The notes under the pieces were generated by a model that was not told the DNA's origin, searched no databases, and was given only the letters and a program-made list of their open reading frames with translations. A program made the position numbers and the translations under genes. DNA of 37,564 nucleotides. It comes from an uncultured Candidatus Poseidoniales archaeon. GTDB taxonomy: Archaea; Thermoplasmatota; Poseidoniia; Poseidoniales; Poseidoniaceae. Shown piece after piece: positions 20,965-29,734 of this stretch (position 1 is the stretch's first letter; every line of letters starts with the position of its first letter). The stretch lies in NCBI GenBank assembly GCA_905181715.1, contig CAJIYT010000050.1, positions 1 to 37,564 of the forward strand, read 5' to 3'.

Positions 20965-22980
20965 TCATAGTTGATCCAGCAGACTCTTCTCGACGTGGTT
21001 TGGCATGGTAACTACCAATTTCTCATCGTTTTCCATTGCTTTTCTAATCGCGAACTCAGCGCCTGAATTACGCGCCCAAGATCGCCTCGCTATGCCATTG
21101 TTAACATCCCAAGAAAGCATAGATTGTAATCTTCTTTCGCAGTCATCACTGCCGTCTAGTACCAATCCAAAGCCCCCATTGATAACTTCGCCCCAGCCAA
21201 CTCCGCCGCCATTATGCAAACTGACCCAGGTCGCTCCTCGGAAGGAGTCGCCTACAAAGTTCTGCAATGCCATATCAGCCGTGAACATTGATCCGTCCTG
21301 GATGTTAGCCGTTTCTCGGTATGGAGAGTCGGTCCCTGATACGTCGTGATGATCACGGCCAAGGACAATCGGTGCCGAAATAGAACCTTCCTTAATCGCC
21401 TGATTAAACGCACTTGCGATTCTCCTCCTACCGATTTCGTTAGCATAGAGTATTCGCGCCCTACTGCCTACTGCCATGTTATGCCCGGCAGCTTCCTCTA
21501 TCCATCGCAGATTGTCCTTGAGTTGCTGAGTGATTTCATCCGGTGCGCTGACCAGCATATCTTTGATTATGCCAGCCGCTATTTTATCAGTCCGGAGTAA
21601 ATCATCATCGCTTCCAGAGCAACAGACCCAGCGAAACGGCCCGAAGCCTAGATCGAAGCACATTGGCCCCATGATGTCCTCTACGTACGAGGGGTAGCGG
21701 AAACCAACGCCATTTGGCGCCATTACATCCGCTCCAGCCCTGCTTGCTTCGAGCAAAAACGCATTACCATAATCCCAGAAATAGGTACCACTCTCTACTA
21801 GAGAATTTACAGCATTAGCATGCCGTCTCAGACTTGCCTGTACCTCTTGTTTGAACCGAACAGAATCTTCACTCATCATTTCATTTGCCTGTTCATAAGA
21901 ATAACCAACCGGGTAATAGCCTCCTTGCCAGGGGTTGTGCAAACTGGTTTGGTCACTTAATAAATCAATTCCAATGTTTCTTTCCAGTAACCTTTCCAAT
22001 AGATCGACGATGTTGCCCACGTGGCCTATTGAGATTGCTCTTTTCTCCGATTTTGCTGCAATCATTCTGTCGATTGCATCATCGGCATCAAGGGCTATTT
22101 CAGTGAGCCAGCCTTGAGAATGCCTCTTGTGAGCTGCGTGTGCGTTGATTTCGCTAACGATGCAAGCAGCCCCTGCGATAACTGCAGCTTTGGCTTGCGC
22201 ACCACTCATCCCACCAAGGCCAGAGGTTACGAAACAGACTCCTTTCAGGTCATCACCAGCTCCAAGATGGCGCCGTGCTGCATTGAGTAATGTGATAGTT
22301 GTACCATGTACGATTCCTTGCGGACCAATGTACATGTATGAGCCAGCAGTCATCTGGCCGAATTGACTGACTCCTAAGGCGTTAAAGCGCTCATAATCTT
22401 CCTGCGACGAATAATTAGGAATCACCATGCCATTACTAATCACTACTCTGGGGGCTTCGCGGTTGGAGGGAAATAGCCCAAGAGGGTGACCCGAATACAT
22501 CACTAGTGTTTGCTCCTCATCCATCTGTGACAGATATTTCATCGTCAAACGATATTGCGCCCAGTTCTGAAATACTGCGCCATTACCTCCGTAGGTGATC
22601 AACTGATGCGGGAATTGTGCTATAGCGGGGTCAAGATTATTCTGAATCATAAGCATTATCGCTGCTGCTTGTTGTGTATTTGCCCCGTAGTCAGAGATTG
22701 GATGGGCTTTCATCTCTACATCTGTAGGCCTGAACCTCAGCATGAATATGCGGCCGTAATCTGCGAGCTCTTGGTTGAATTCTGGGGCCAAAACCTCGTG
22801 CATTGTATCTGGGAAATAACGCAAGGCATTGGCTACGGCCAATTTCTTTTCATCATCGTTTAGAATCTGCCTTCTTCTTGGAGCGTGGTCGACTGAATCA
22901 TCTCTGCCGGGATGAGGGGGTAATTGAGCGGGAATCCCTTCGCCAAAGTCAAGGATAACCGGCCTTGCACCACTCGCCAT
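20965..22980 (-). CDS. hutU: Urocanate hydratase, long (eukaryote-like) form
   Basis: Urocanase adds water to urocanate using tightly bound NAD+, giving 4-imidazolone-5-propionate. Seen: ITYGGNGAVFQNWAQYRLTM, LVMYSGHPLGLFPS, QMTAGSYMYIGPQGIVHGTT, the NAD site TSGLGGMSGAQAKAAVIAG, DQTSLHNPWQGGYYPVG, FDLGFGPFRWVCCSGSDDDL with the active-site cysteine, DHHDVSGTDSPYRET and SLHNGGGVGWGEVINGG. At 671 residues it is over 100 longer than the usual bacterial enzyme (about 555) and close to the length of animal UROC1. The extra length is at the N-terminus and inside the chain. It is followed by hutH. Confidence 0.95.
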   Translation of the reverse strand: MASGARPVILDFGEGIPAQLPPHPGRDDSVDHAPRRRQILNDDEKKLAVANALRYFPDTMHEVLAPEFNQELADYGRIFMLRFRPTDVEMKAHPISDYGANTQQAAAIMLMIQNNLDPAIAQFPHQLITYGGNGAVFQNWAQYRLTMKYLSQMDEEQTLVMYSGHPLGLFPSNREAPRVVISNGMVIPNYSSQEDYERFNALGVSQFGQMTAGSYMYIGPQGIVHGTTITLLNAARRHLGAGDDLKGVCFVTSGLGGMSGAQAKAAVIAGAACIVSEINAHAAHKRHSQGWLTEIALDADDAIDRMIAAKSEKRAISIGHVGNIVDLLERLLERNIGIDLLSDQTSLHNPWQGGYYPVGYSYEQANEMMSEDSVRFKQEVQASLRRHANAVNSLVESGTYFWDYGNAFLLEASRAGADVMAPNGVGFRYPSYVEDIMGPMCFDLGFGPFRWVCCSGSDDDLLRTDKIAAGIIKDMLVSAPDEITQQLKDNLRWIEEAAGHNMAVGSRARILYANEIGRRRIASAFNQAIKEGSISAPIVLGRDHHDVSGTDSPYRETANIQDGSMFTADMALQNFVGDSFRGATWVSLHNGGGVGWGEVINGGFGLVLDGSDDCERRLQSMLSWDVNNGIARRSWARNSGAEFAIRKAMENDEKLVVTMPNHVEKSLLDQL

Positions 22981-23027
22981 AGCGATGGCTCACGTAAGTA
23001 GGATATTGAGCCTTCCTTGCCGTATGC

Positions 23028-24278
23028 TTAGGCCTGAATCGGTGTGGGACTTTTGGGGCGCCATAAGGTGAAGGCAATACCGACGATAATCATAACAATT
23101 GAGAACAAGACCATCCCTTGTGACAATCCTACACCGCGATACTCTACCAGCCATCCTGCTAGACTTGTAGAAATTGCCAATGCGGCTGAAAGCAGTAACA
23201 TGTCAGCACTGAAAACCCGTCCTCGCATTTCATCTTCGACCCATTCCTGTTCGAGTATTGTCGAGAAGACCCAACTTGCCGCACTTCCACTATGAGCGAT
23301 AATTATCAAGGCAAAGGTCAACCAGATCGAGACATGAATTGTCAAACTTATGACAAGATATACCAAGCCGGAAACAGTGACGAAATGGCCTAGTAACTGG
23401 GGCCAGCGATTACGGTCCTTGAACCACCTTCGGGCAAGCAGGGGGCCAATTCCAGTGCCGATGCCGCGAGCTAGATAGAATAGGCCAATACCCATGGCGA
23501 AATCATTTACAGAATACTCGGACGCAGCCAATACCAAGAATACTCCAGCGAGACCTCCGCCGGCAATATTCCATGCGGCTTTTGCAAATAAGATTCTAAG
23601 AAGTCGCTTCTCTGCAAATATTCTCTTCCACCCACTGACGATATTTGCAAAACCAGTCCGCAATAATGGCCCTTCCATTTCAGCACTGGTTTTTTGTGGC
23701 ATATCTATGAATAATAGTACTATGAGACCTATCGCGAAAGTAGCAGCATCAATAATAAAGGCAGCATCAGTTCCTGCAACAGATACAACGAACCCACCTA
23801 ATGCTGACCCTAATGCAAGAGATGTCGACCACGAAGCTGAGCCGAGAGTATTTGCAGTCACTAATTCATTATCAGCAACAATATTTGGCAATGCAGCCAT
23901 TTCAGCCGTCATGTAAATGCCATGGAAAAATGTCATCAATCCGGTTAAGGCTATCATCCAGACCATGTCTTCAGGACCGTCGACTCTGAGGAAACTCAGT
24001 GCAATAATAACCGAGGCGCCATTTGCGAAAATCATCATCCACTTACGCGACCATCTATCAGCAAGCATGCCAATGAATGGCTGGAATATGGCAAAGGCAC
24101 CCATCCGGACAGTCAGTAGAACACCGATGAGGAAAGCAGAACCTGTGTGAGTGTTTATCAAGACAAATAGTGCGATTAGGTTCACCCATTCCCCTAGCAT
24201 CGAAATGATGTTGGCAAACCAAAAGCGACGAAAGGCGCGGTTGCATCGGACCAGTTCGAAATAACCCACTTCGCGCAT
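23028..24278 (-). CDS. MFS transporter (MFS_3/efflux type)
   Basis: A 416-residue protein with about 12 membrane helices. The N-terminus RCNRAFRRFWFANIISMLGEWVNLIAL is the standard start of the enterobactin/macrolide-exporter-like MFS group, and GMLADRWSRKWMMIFANG is the loop 2-3 motif of the superfamily. An internal repeat motif is near LARRWFKDRN. The likely role is efflux; the substrate cannot be told. It starts one base after the YdeP-like oxidoreductase stop and lies 47 bases before hutU, so it could serve either neighbour. Confidence 0.88.
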   Translation of the reverse strand: MREVGYFELVRCNRAFRRFWFANIISMLGEWVNLIALFVLINTHTGSAFLIGVLLTVRMGAFAIFQPFIGMLADRWSRKWMMIFANGASVIIALSFLRVDGPEDMVWMIALTGLMTFFHGIYMTAEMAALPNIVADNELVTANTLGSASWSTSLALGSALGGFVVSVAGTDAAFIIDAATFAIGLIVLLFIDMPQKTSAEMEGPLLRTGFANIVSGWKRIFAEKRLLRILFAKAAWNIAGGGLAGVFLVLAASEYSVNDFAMGIGLFYLARGIGTGIGPLLARRWFKDRNRWPQLLGHFVTVSGLVYLVISLTIHVSIWLTFALIIIAHSGSAASWVFSTILEQEWVEDEMRGRVFSADMLLLSAALAISTSLAGWLVEYRGVGLSQGMVLFSIVMIIVGIAFTLWRPKSPTPIQA

Positions 24279-24279
24279 A

Positions 24280-26577
24280 TCATTCCTCCTCTAACGAGGC
24301 ACTATCATGAGATTCTAGTGAACAAATTATCCACTTCGAGGTTGGTGTATTGGATACTTCTGCGGTTGAGCCGAGATGGATCAGAGAGTTGGCTTCAGGG
24401 AAGTATGTTGCGATGTTGCCGCGTGGGATGTTATAGGGTACCAATTGCCAATTATCGGCTACTCTAGTGCTGCCTTCGAAATGAGAAGTAATGTTGACGC
24501 GGGTTCTCGCCTTCCATCCTCTCGCACTCATGTCCAGGGCATTCATCAAGATGACGCGGCGATTGCCATGCACTCCGCGGTAGCGGTCATGAAGACCATA
24601 GATCGTAGTATTATATTGGTCATGTGAACGTATAGTCATCATAACGTAATGTTCCTTTTCTTGCTTTACATCAGGCAACGGATGAGAAATGAAATTAGCC
24701 TTACCGTTATCGGTTTTGAAAACCCTTTCATCACGAGGCGGGTTTGGTAGAATAAAGCCCGAAGGCGCCCTTATGCGTCGATTATAGTCTTCAAACCCAG
24801 GGATAGATTTAGCTATCAAATCCCTAGTGGAGTCATAATTTGTACTATGCTCCAACCAATCTACACAGTGATCATCATCCAATAAGCGCATGGCCAAAGA
24901 ACAGACGATCCATGATTCGCTGCGCAATAAATCACTGGCAGGCTTTAGGTTTCCGCGTGAGGTGTGAACAACCCCCATCGAGTTTTCCACAGATACGAAT
25001 TGAGCCTTATTGTCAGCGACATCTAGTTCGGTACGTCCAAGGCATGGTAGAATCAAAGCAGATTTGCCAGTTAGAAGATGACTTCTGTTCAATTTAGTCG
25101 ATATCTGCACTGTAAGTCCAACCTTTGCCAATGCAGAAGCTGTCAACTCGGTATCTGGTGTGGCTGAAAGGAAGTTACCACCCATGCATACAAACGTATC
25201 GATTAGGCCATTATCCATCGCCCTGATACTCTCAACGACATCGAGCCCATGAGCCCGAGGTGATGTAATTCCGGTGCCAGCATCCATCTTAGAAAGAAAC
25301 TCCTCGCTCGGACGCTCCCATATTCCCATTGTTCGATCACCTTGGACATTTGAATGACCCCTTACTGGGCAAACACCTGCTCCTGGACGCCCTATATGTC
25401 CGCCGAGCAAGAGGAGGTTGGTTACCTCTTGAATCACCGCCACGCCATTTTTGTGTTGCGTCAAACCCATAGCCCAGCAAGCGATAGTCGCTTTGGATTC
25501 AGCGCACATCCTCCCTGCTTCCTCTATTTCATCTCGGTCAAGGCCACTATCCTCGGATATTTGTGCCCACTTACTGTTTTTGAGACTATCACGCATCTGT
25601 GAAAAACCAGAACTATGTTCCTTGATAAATTCCGCATCTATTGCACCCCTTTCGATACAGATTTTCATCAACCCATGCATCAATGCAGCGTCGCCACCAA
25701 TTTTCACCTGTAGGTGTAGGTCAGCAAGGCTTTCAGAACCGAATGACAAATTCATGTAATCCTGAGGGTGTTTGAAGCGCGATAAACCCGCTTCAGCAAG
25801 AGGATTGACATGTATTATCTTGGCACCTTTTCTCTTTGCGTCTCGAAGCGCAGTTAACATTCGTGGATGATTGGTCCCGGGGTTCTGGCCGATCACCATA
25901 ATCAAATCAGAATGATTGAAATCTTCTAAACTAACTGTCCCTTTACCGATCCCTATAGCCGCATTCAAACCGTGGCCACTAGATTCATGGCACATATTAG
26001 AACAATCTGGCAAATTATTAGTTCCATGGGAACGCGCCAATAATTGAAAGAGAAAAGCAGCCTCGTTAGAAGTTCTACCCGAGGTGTAAAACGCCGCCCT
26101 ATCCGCTGGAGAAGAACGCAATGAGTCGGTAATTAATTCCACAGCCGCATCCCATTCGATTCTCTGATAGTGATCTCTACCCGGGGCCAAATACATCGGG
26201 TGAACTAGGCGGCCTTGGTTGTTTAACCAGAAATCACTCTTGCTTGCAAGTTCCTGTACTGAAATCGATTCGAGAAATTTGGCCTCAACTCGTGATTTAG
26301 TAGCCTCATCTGCAACTGCTTTGGCACCGTTCTCGCAAAATTCAAAAGATGAAGCATCGCTCGGGTCAGGCCATGCACAACCAGGACAGTCGAAACCATC
26401 CTTTTGATTGACCATACTCAAGGTACGAATGGTGCGGGCTACTCCCATCTTTGCAATACTATGCCGGATGGTTGAAACCGTCGCAGGAATTCCTGCAGCT
26501 ACGGTTTTTGGAGTTGAGATGCGGAGTCTGTTCTCGTCCAAAGGAGTAGTTGAACTGCACCCTCTGCCCTCAGACAT
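24280..26577 (-). CDS. Molybdopterin oxidoreductase, FdhF/YdeP family
   Basis: A formate-dehydrogenase-alpha-like bis-MGD enzyme of the YdeP type, 765 residues from ATG 26577. The YdeP hallmark DGFDCPGCAWPDP is near residues 60-72; there is no full N-terminal CxxCxxxC 4Fe-4S site as in true FdhF. Cofactor segments follow: AFYTSGRTSNEAAFLFQLLAR, NMCHESSGHGLNAAIG, VIGQNPGTNHPRML, KIIHVNPLAEAG, CWAMGLTQHKNGVAVIQEV, GRPGAGVCPVRGHSNVQGDR and the C-terminal TIRSHDQYNTTIYGLHDRYRGVHGNR. No in-frame selenocysteine codon is seen. Substrate and electron acceptor are unknown in the family (acid resistance has been linked to E. coli YdeP). FdhD lies directly upstream in the same operon. Confidence 0.92.
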   Translation of the reverse strand: MSEGRGCSSTTPLDENRLRISTPKTVAAGIPATVSTIRHSIAKMGVARTIRTLSMVNQKDGFDCPGCAWPDPSDASSFEFCENGAKAVADEATKSRVEAKFLESISVQELASKSDFWLNNQGRLVHPMYLAPGRDHYQRIEWDAAVELITDSLRSSPADRAAFYTSGRTSNEAAFLFQLLARSHGTNNLPDCSNMCHESSGHGLNAAIGIGKGTVSLEDFNHSDLIMVIGQNPGTNHPRMLTALRDAKRKGAKIIHVNPLAEAGLSRFKHPQDYMNLSFGSESLADLHLQVKIGGDAALMHGLMKICIERGAIDAEFIKEHSSGFSQMRDSLKNSKWAQISEDSGLDRDEIEEAGRMCAESKATIACWAMGLTQHKNGVAVIQEVTNLLLLGGHIGRPGAGVCPVRGHSNVQGDRTMGIWERPSEEFLSKMDAGTGITSPRAHGLDVVESIRAMDNGLIDTFVCMGGNFLSATPDTELTASALAKVGLTVQISTKLNRSHLLTGKSALILPCLGRTELDVADNKAQFVSVENSMGVVHTSRGNLKPASDLLRSESWIVCSLAMRLLDDDHCVDWLEHSTNYDSTRDLIAKSIPGFEDYNRRIRAPSGFILPNPPRDERVFKTDNGKANFISHPLPDVKQEKEHYVMMTIRSHDQYNTTIYGLHDRYRGVHGNRRVILMNALDMSARGWKARTRVNITSHFEGSTRVADNWQLVPYNIPRGNIATYFPEANSLIHLGSTAEVSNTPTSKWIICSLESHDSASLEEE

Positions 26578-26602
26578 AACTACCTTCAAAGGGAGTGGCT
26601 TC

Positions 26603-27343
26603 TCAATCCTTCGCCCCTAAGCGCTGGATAGGGCCTACGATTGCGGCATTTCCACCGCGAGCGAACGCGACTAATGTGATGTTGTAATTCCGCGCAAGTT
26701 CAGCAGCAGCATCTGACATAGCCCCCACAGATATTACCATCTCAATCGCCATTCTTGCAGACTTGGCTATCAATTCCCAACCCGCTCTTCCACTGAGAGC
26801 CAAAACATACTCCTTGGGGTTAAGTCCTCGATTTAATGCGGCCCCGATTACTTTGTCAACAGCATTATGCCGCCCTATGTCCTCTCTGAGAAGAATTATT
26901 TCGCCTGATGGGTCACAGAGCGCTGCACAATGAGTCCCCCCGGTCGCAGCAAACATCTTTTGTTGTAGTTGCATATTATCGCAAAAAGCTGAGGGAGTAA
27001 TGCTAATGCGGATTGAATCTCCGACTGTGTTTTCGACTGGATCATCGATATCCTTGTCACCACAAGCCCCACACGCTGCTGTTAGTAATTGGGTGCGCGG
27101 TTCGATGTTCAAATCACCTTCAAGGTAGATGTTATTGCCTTCGTAGCGTATAGTCTCGACCTCCCCGTATCCTTCACAGGCGACATGCCCTCTCCCCAAA
27201 TCTGTCAAATCATGTGCACTGGCTAATAATGAAATTACCTTTTCGCCATTGCAATAAATAGCGATAATCGATTCATCCGCTAGGTTGTCATGTTCAAAGG
27301 TCAAACCCTTTTCGCTCAAACGGTGAAGGGGCGTTTCACTCAT
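26603..27343 (-). CDS. fdhD: Formate dehydrogenase accessory sulfurtransferase FdhD
   Basis: FdhD passes sulfur from a cysteine desulfurase to the molybdenum cofactor of FdhF-like enzymes. The sulfur-carrying pair is Cys91 and Cys94 in CGACG. Other family parts: GTHCAALCDPSGEIILLREDIGRHNAVDKVIGAAL, then VLALSGRAGWELIAKSARM and ISVGAMSDAAAELA. About 246 residues from ATG 27343; the longer start at 27394 would overlap Tsr3. It sits 25 bases before the YdeP-like gene, its likely client, and five bases after Tsr3. Confidence 0.94.
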   Translation of the reverse strand: MSETPLHRLSEKGLTFEHDNLADESIIAIYCNGEKVISLLASAHDLTDLGRGHVACEGYGEVETIRYEGNNIYLEGDLNIEPRTQLLTAACGACGDKDIDDPVENTVGDSIRISITPSAFCDNMQLQQKMFAATGGTHCAALCDPSGEIILLREDIGRHNAVDKVIGAALNRGLNPKEYVLALSGRAGWELIAKSARMAIEMVISVGAMSDAAAELARNYNITLVAFARGGNAAIVGPIQRLGAKD

Positions 27344-27347
27344 GAGA

Positions 27348-27890
27348 TCACCTGCGCAAGTGTTCAATGTCAAAAAATTCAAACTGCAAATCAATAAGTT
27401 CTGCGGATGTTTGAGCAGCGGAATATGCCTTTAGAGGTTCAGCATTCAGTACGAAGAATTGTTCTCCCCAATTGAATTTGGAAAGCAGATGTTTTGCTTG
27501 AGTTTCATTACCCCTTAGGTATAGAACAGTTGCGATAGCCTCAGCAGTAGTCAGTTTGGAGGGTTTGCCCCAATTGACTGGGTTCGCAGCTAATACCAGC
27601 GGTAACATTCTCTGTTGGAGTTTAGTACTTTTTGTGACTTTGTCAACAGAACTTTCAATCTGAGCCCAAGAACAATCTAGACCGACTACTGCGCCACCGT
27701 TGGAGAGTAGTTTATGGTCTTCAGGTCCGAATACCTTGCCGCAAAGCGGATCGAGGATAATACCACGGCGCGGTAATCTCTCAACCTTGCGATGCATGGT
27801 AATCAAGCCCTTTTTGGCCAATCTGACCGCTGTATTCTTCTTGGGGTCGTCTTGCTCTAACCAAATCACATGTACGGGAATATCAGCCAT
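27348..27890 (-). CDS. tsr3: rRNA aminocarboxypropyltransferase Tsr3
   Basis: Tsr3 transfers the 3-amino-3-carboxypropyl group from AdoMet to a hypermodified uridine in helix 31 of small-subunit rRNA. Seen: VHVIWLEQDDPKKNTAVRL, ILDPLCGKVFGPED, VVGLDCSWAQIE, LPLVLAANPVNWGKPSKLTTAEAIATVLYL and the C-terminal FNWGEQFFVLN. About 180 residues from ATG 27890 is normal for the archaeal enzyme. It overlaps the MBF1 3' end by eight bases. The pairing with other translation genes such as MBF1 is consistent. Confidence 0.93.
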   Translation of the reverse strand: MADIPVHVIWLEQDDPKKNTAVRLAKKGLITMHRKVERLPRRGIILDPLCGKVFGPEDHKLLSNGGAVVGLDCSWAQIESSVDKVTKSTKLQQRMLPLVLAANPVNWGKPSKLTTAEAIATVLYLRGNETQAKHLLSKFNWGEQFFVLNAEPLKAYSAAQTSAELIDLQFEFFDIEHLRR

Positions 27891-28377
27891 CAAGATCCTT
27901 CCTAGCTTCGTTGAGGAAATCTCCAATTGTTAGTCCGCGGCCCGAAGAGGCATCTATTTGTCGTTCTGAGTCTGGTGATAATTCAACCATCAGTTCAATG
28001 CCCAATATCCGCTCGAATTTCCTGATAACCGAAGTAGTAGGGCTCTTTCCACTCTCTGAGGATTGAATTACATTGAGAGTTTCTGCCATTCGCCTCGCCA
28101 ATTCGCGCTTGTCCCAACCCTTGCTCTCACGGGCAGCGGTAATCCTCTGCTTGAAATCAGGTGCCAATTCCTTCGCACCTCTAGTCATGATGTCCTTGCT
28201 TTTCCGAGGAGCGGTGAAGGTACGAGCCTTTTGGGCAATTGCTAGCCCTGGTGCGACTCCCTTCTGTTTACTGGAGGTATTCTCTTGGCAGCGAGTGCAC
28301 AGGGATACCTCTGCTCTACCCATCAACATTCGGCGTGTGCTGACATTCATAGCTCCACACACTTCACAATCGCCCAT
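27883..28377 (-). CDS. mbf1: Multiprotein bridging factor 1 (MBF1)
   Basis: Archaeal MBF1: an N-terminal zinc ribbon (CEVCG near residues 4-8 and CTRCQ near 27-31), a flexible basic linker, and a Cro/XRE helix-turn-helix (FKQRITAARESKGWDKRELARRMAET, then SSESGKSPTTSVIRKFERILGIELMVEL), residues about 75-132. In archaea it associates with the small ribosomal subunit and probably acts in translation and stress, while in eukaryotes it is also a coactivator. It leads a run of seven minus-strand genes that ends with hutH; the gene is divergent from PAN, with about 107 bases between them. Confidence 0.92.
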   Translation of the reverse strand: MGDCEVCGAMNVSTRRMLMGRAEVSLCTRCQENTSSKQKGVAPGLAIAQKARTFTAPRKSKDIMTRGAKELAPDFKQRITAARESKGWDKRELARRMAETLNVIQSSESGKSPTTSVIRKFERILGIELMVELSPDSERQIDASSGRGLTIGDFLNEARKDLDG

Positions 28378-28484
28378 GACTCCACCAATCCCTTGTCTGT
28401 GGCGGCGTCTGATGAATGCTTCGGAAGCAGAGTTATTGCGAATTAAGTCGGTGGATTGATGAAGAGTGCAGTTCTGGGCGGCTC

Positions 28485-29702
28485 ATGGGCATAAAGGCGA
28501 GCCGTAGCGGTTCACCGCATTCAACAAGCGATGACGACTTCCGCCGCTTGGAAAGTGATTACAAGCGGTTGCATGATGATGCGCAGCGCTTGATTACCGA
28601 AAGGGTTCAACTCGAAAGCGATTTATCCAAGCTAAAGAAAAAGACTGTTCGTCTTGATGACGAGGTCCGTCTACTGAAGAGTCCACCTATGATAATCGGC
28701 CACATACAAGACGTTCTCGACAAGGAGAGAGCAATCGTACGCTCATCTAATGGCACGATTTTCCAAGTTTCACTTAATCCACGTTTAGACTCTGCTTTGG
28801 TCAAGGCCGGAACTAGAGTTGCTTTGAATCAAGATTCATTGGCTGTGATTGAAATATTGACTGATGCATGGGATCCTTTGGTTAGCGGTGCTGAGATTAT
28901 GACTAAGCCAGATGTCACTTATGAGGACATAGGCGGGCTCGATGAACAGATGGAGATGTTGCGTGAATCTATTGAATTGCCATTGCACAAGCCAGAATTA
29001 TTTGCTAAAGTTGGAATCAAACCGCCAAAGGGCGTATTGATGGTCGGCCCTCCAGGTTGCGGCAAGACAATGTTGGCAAAGGCTGTTGCGCAACAAACAG
29101 ATGCGACATTCATTCGCATGGTTGGAAGTGAATTAGCACAGAAATACATAGGTGAAGGTGGAAGGATGGTCAGAGAGTTGTTTGCTCTTGCAAAAGAAAA
29201 GTCACCCTCGATTATATTCTTAGATGAGATCGATGCTATTGGTGCAAAACGTTTGGATGGTGCTACCAGCGGCGATAGAGAAGTTCAGCGTACATTGATG
29301 CAATTACTAGCCGAGTTGGATGGTTTTGATAGCTTGGAAGATGTGAAAATAATCGCTGCGACTAACCGCCCCGACATTCTTGATGAAGCATTGATGCGAC
29401 CTGGTAGATTTGATAGAATAATTGACATCCCTGTGCCGGACGAAGATGGTAGGAAGTCAATCCTCACACTGTGCCTGAAACCAATGGCGAAAACCAGTTT
29501 CAGACTGGGGAAAATTGTCGAGAGAACCGAAAAGTTTAGCGGAGCCGAATTAAAGGCGGTTTGTGTTGAGGCTGGGATGATTGCAATCCGTCAGTCACGC
29601 GGACGCATCAATCAAAAGGACATGTTTTTAGCAATTGATAGAGTTGTTGACAAGCGCCATAATGATAGTGGTAGAGAAGGCCTAAGAGTATTGTATGGCT
29701 AA
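28485..29702 (+). CDS. pan: Proteasome-activating nucleotidase (PAN)
   Basis: The regulatory AAA+ ATPase of the archaeal 20S proteasome. Residues about 15-67 form the N-terminal coiled coil, followed by the OB domain (PPMIIGHIQDVLDKERAIVRSS, about 67-125). The AAA core follows: Walker A GPPGCGKT at 188-195, Walker B IIFLDEID at 243-250, RPDILDEALMRPGRFDR (arginine fingers and sensor), and a C-terminal helical domain. The last three residues, Leu-Tyr-Gly, form an HbYX motif used to open the proteasome gate. The start ATG 28485 gives 405 residues. An ATG at 28416 would add an unusual leader. Its 20S partner genes are not in the window. Confidence 0.95.
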   Translation: MGIKASRSGSPHSTSDDDFRRLESDYKRLHDDAQRLITERVQLESDLSKLKKKTVRLDDEVRLLKSPPMIIGHIQDVLDKERAIVRSSNGTIFQVSLNPRLDSALVKAGTRVALNQDSLAVIEILTDAWDPLVSGAEIMTKPDVTYEDIGGLDEQMEMLRESIELPLHKPELFAKVGIKPPKGVLMVGPPGCGKTMLAKAVAQQTDATFIRMVGSELAQKYIGEGGRMVRELFALAKEKSPSIIFLDEIDAIGAKRLDGATSGDREVQRTLMQLLAELDGFDSLEDVKIIAATNRPDILDEALMRPGRFDRIIDIPVPDEDGRKSILTLCLKPMAKTSFRLGKIVERTEKFSGAELKAVCVEAGMIAIRQSRGRINQKDMFLAIDRVVDKRHNDSGREGLRVLYG

Positions 29703-29734
29703 CCTTCATCATCTTGATGCCAGCACCTTAGACC

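Noticed and set aside
24280..26577. Selenocysteine formate dehydrogenase
   Set aside because: No in-frame TGA is found; the sequence has the YdeP-type CPGCAWPDP instead of the FdhF active-site context.
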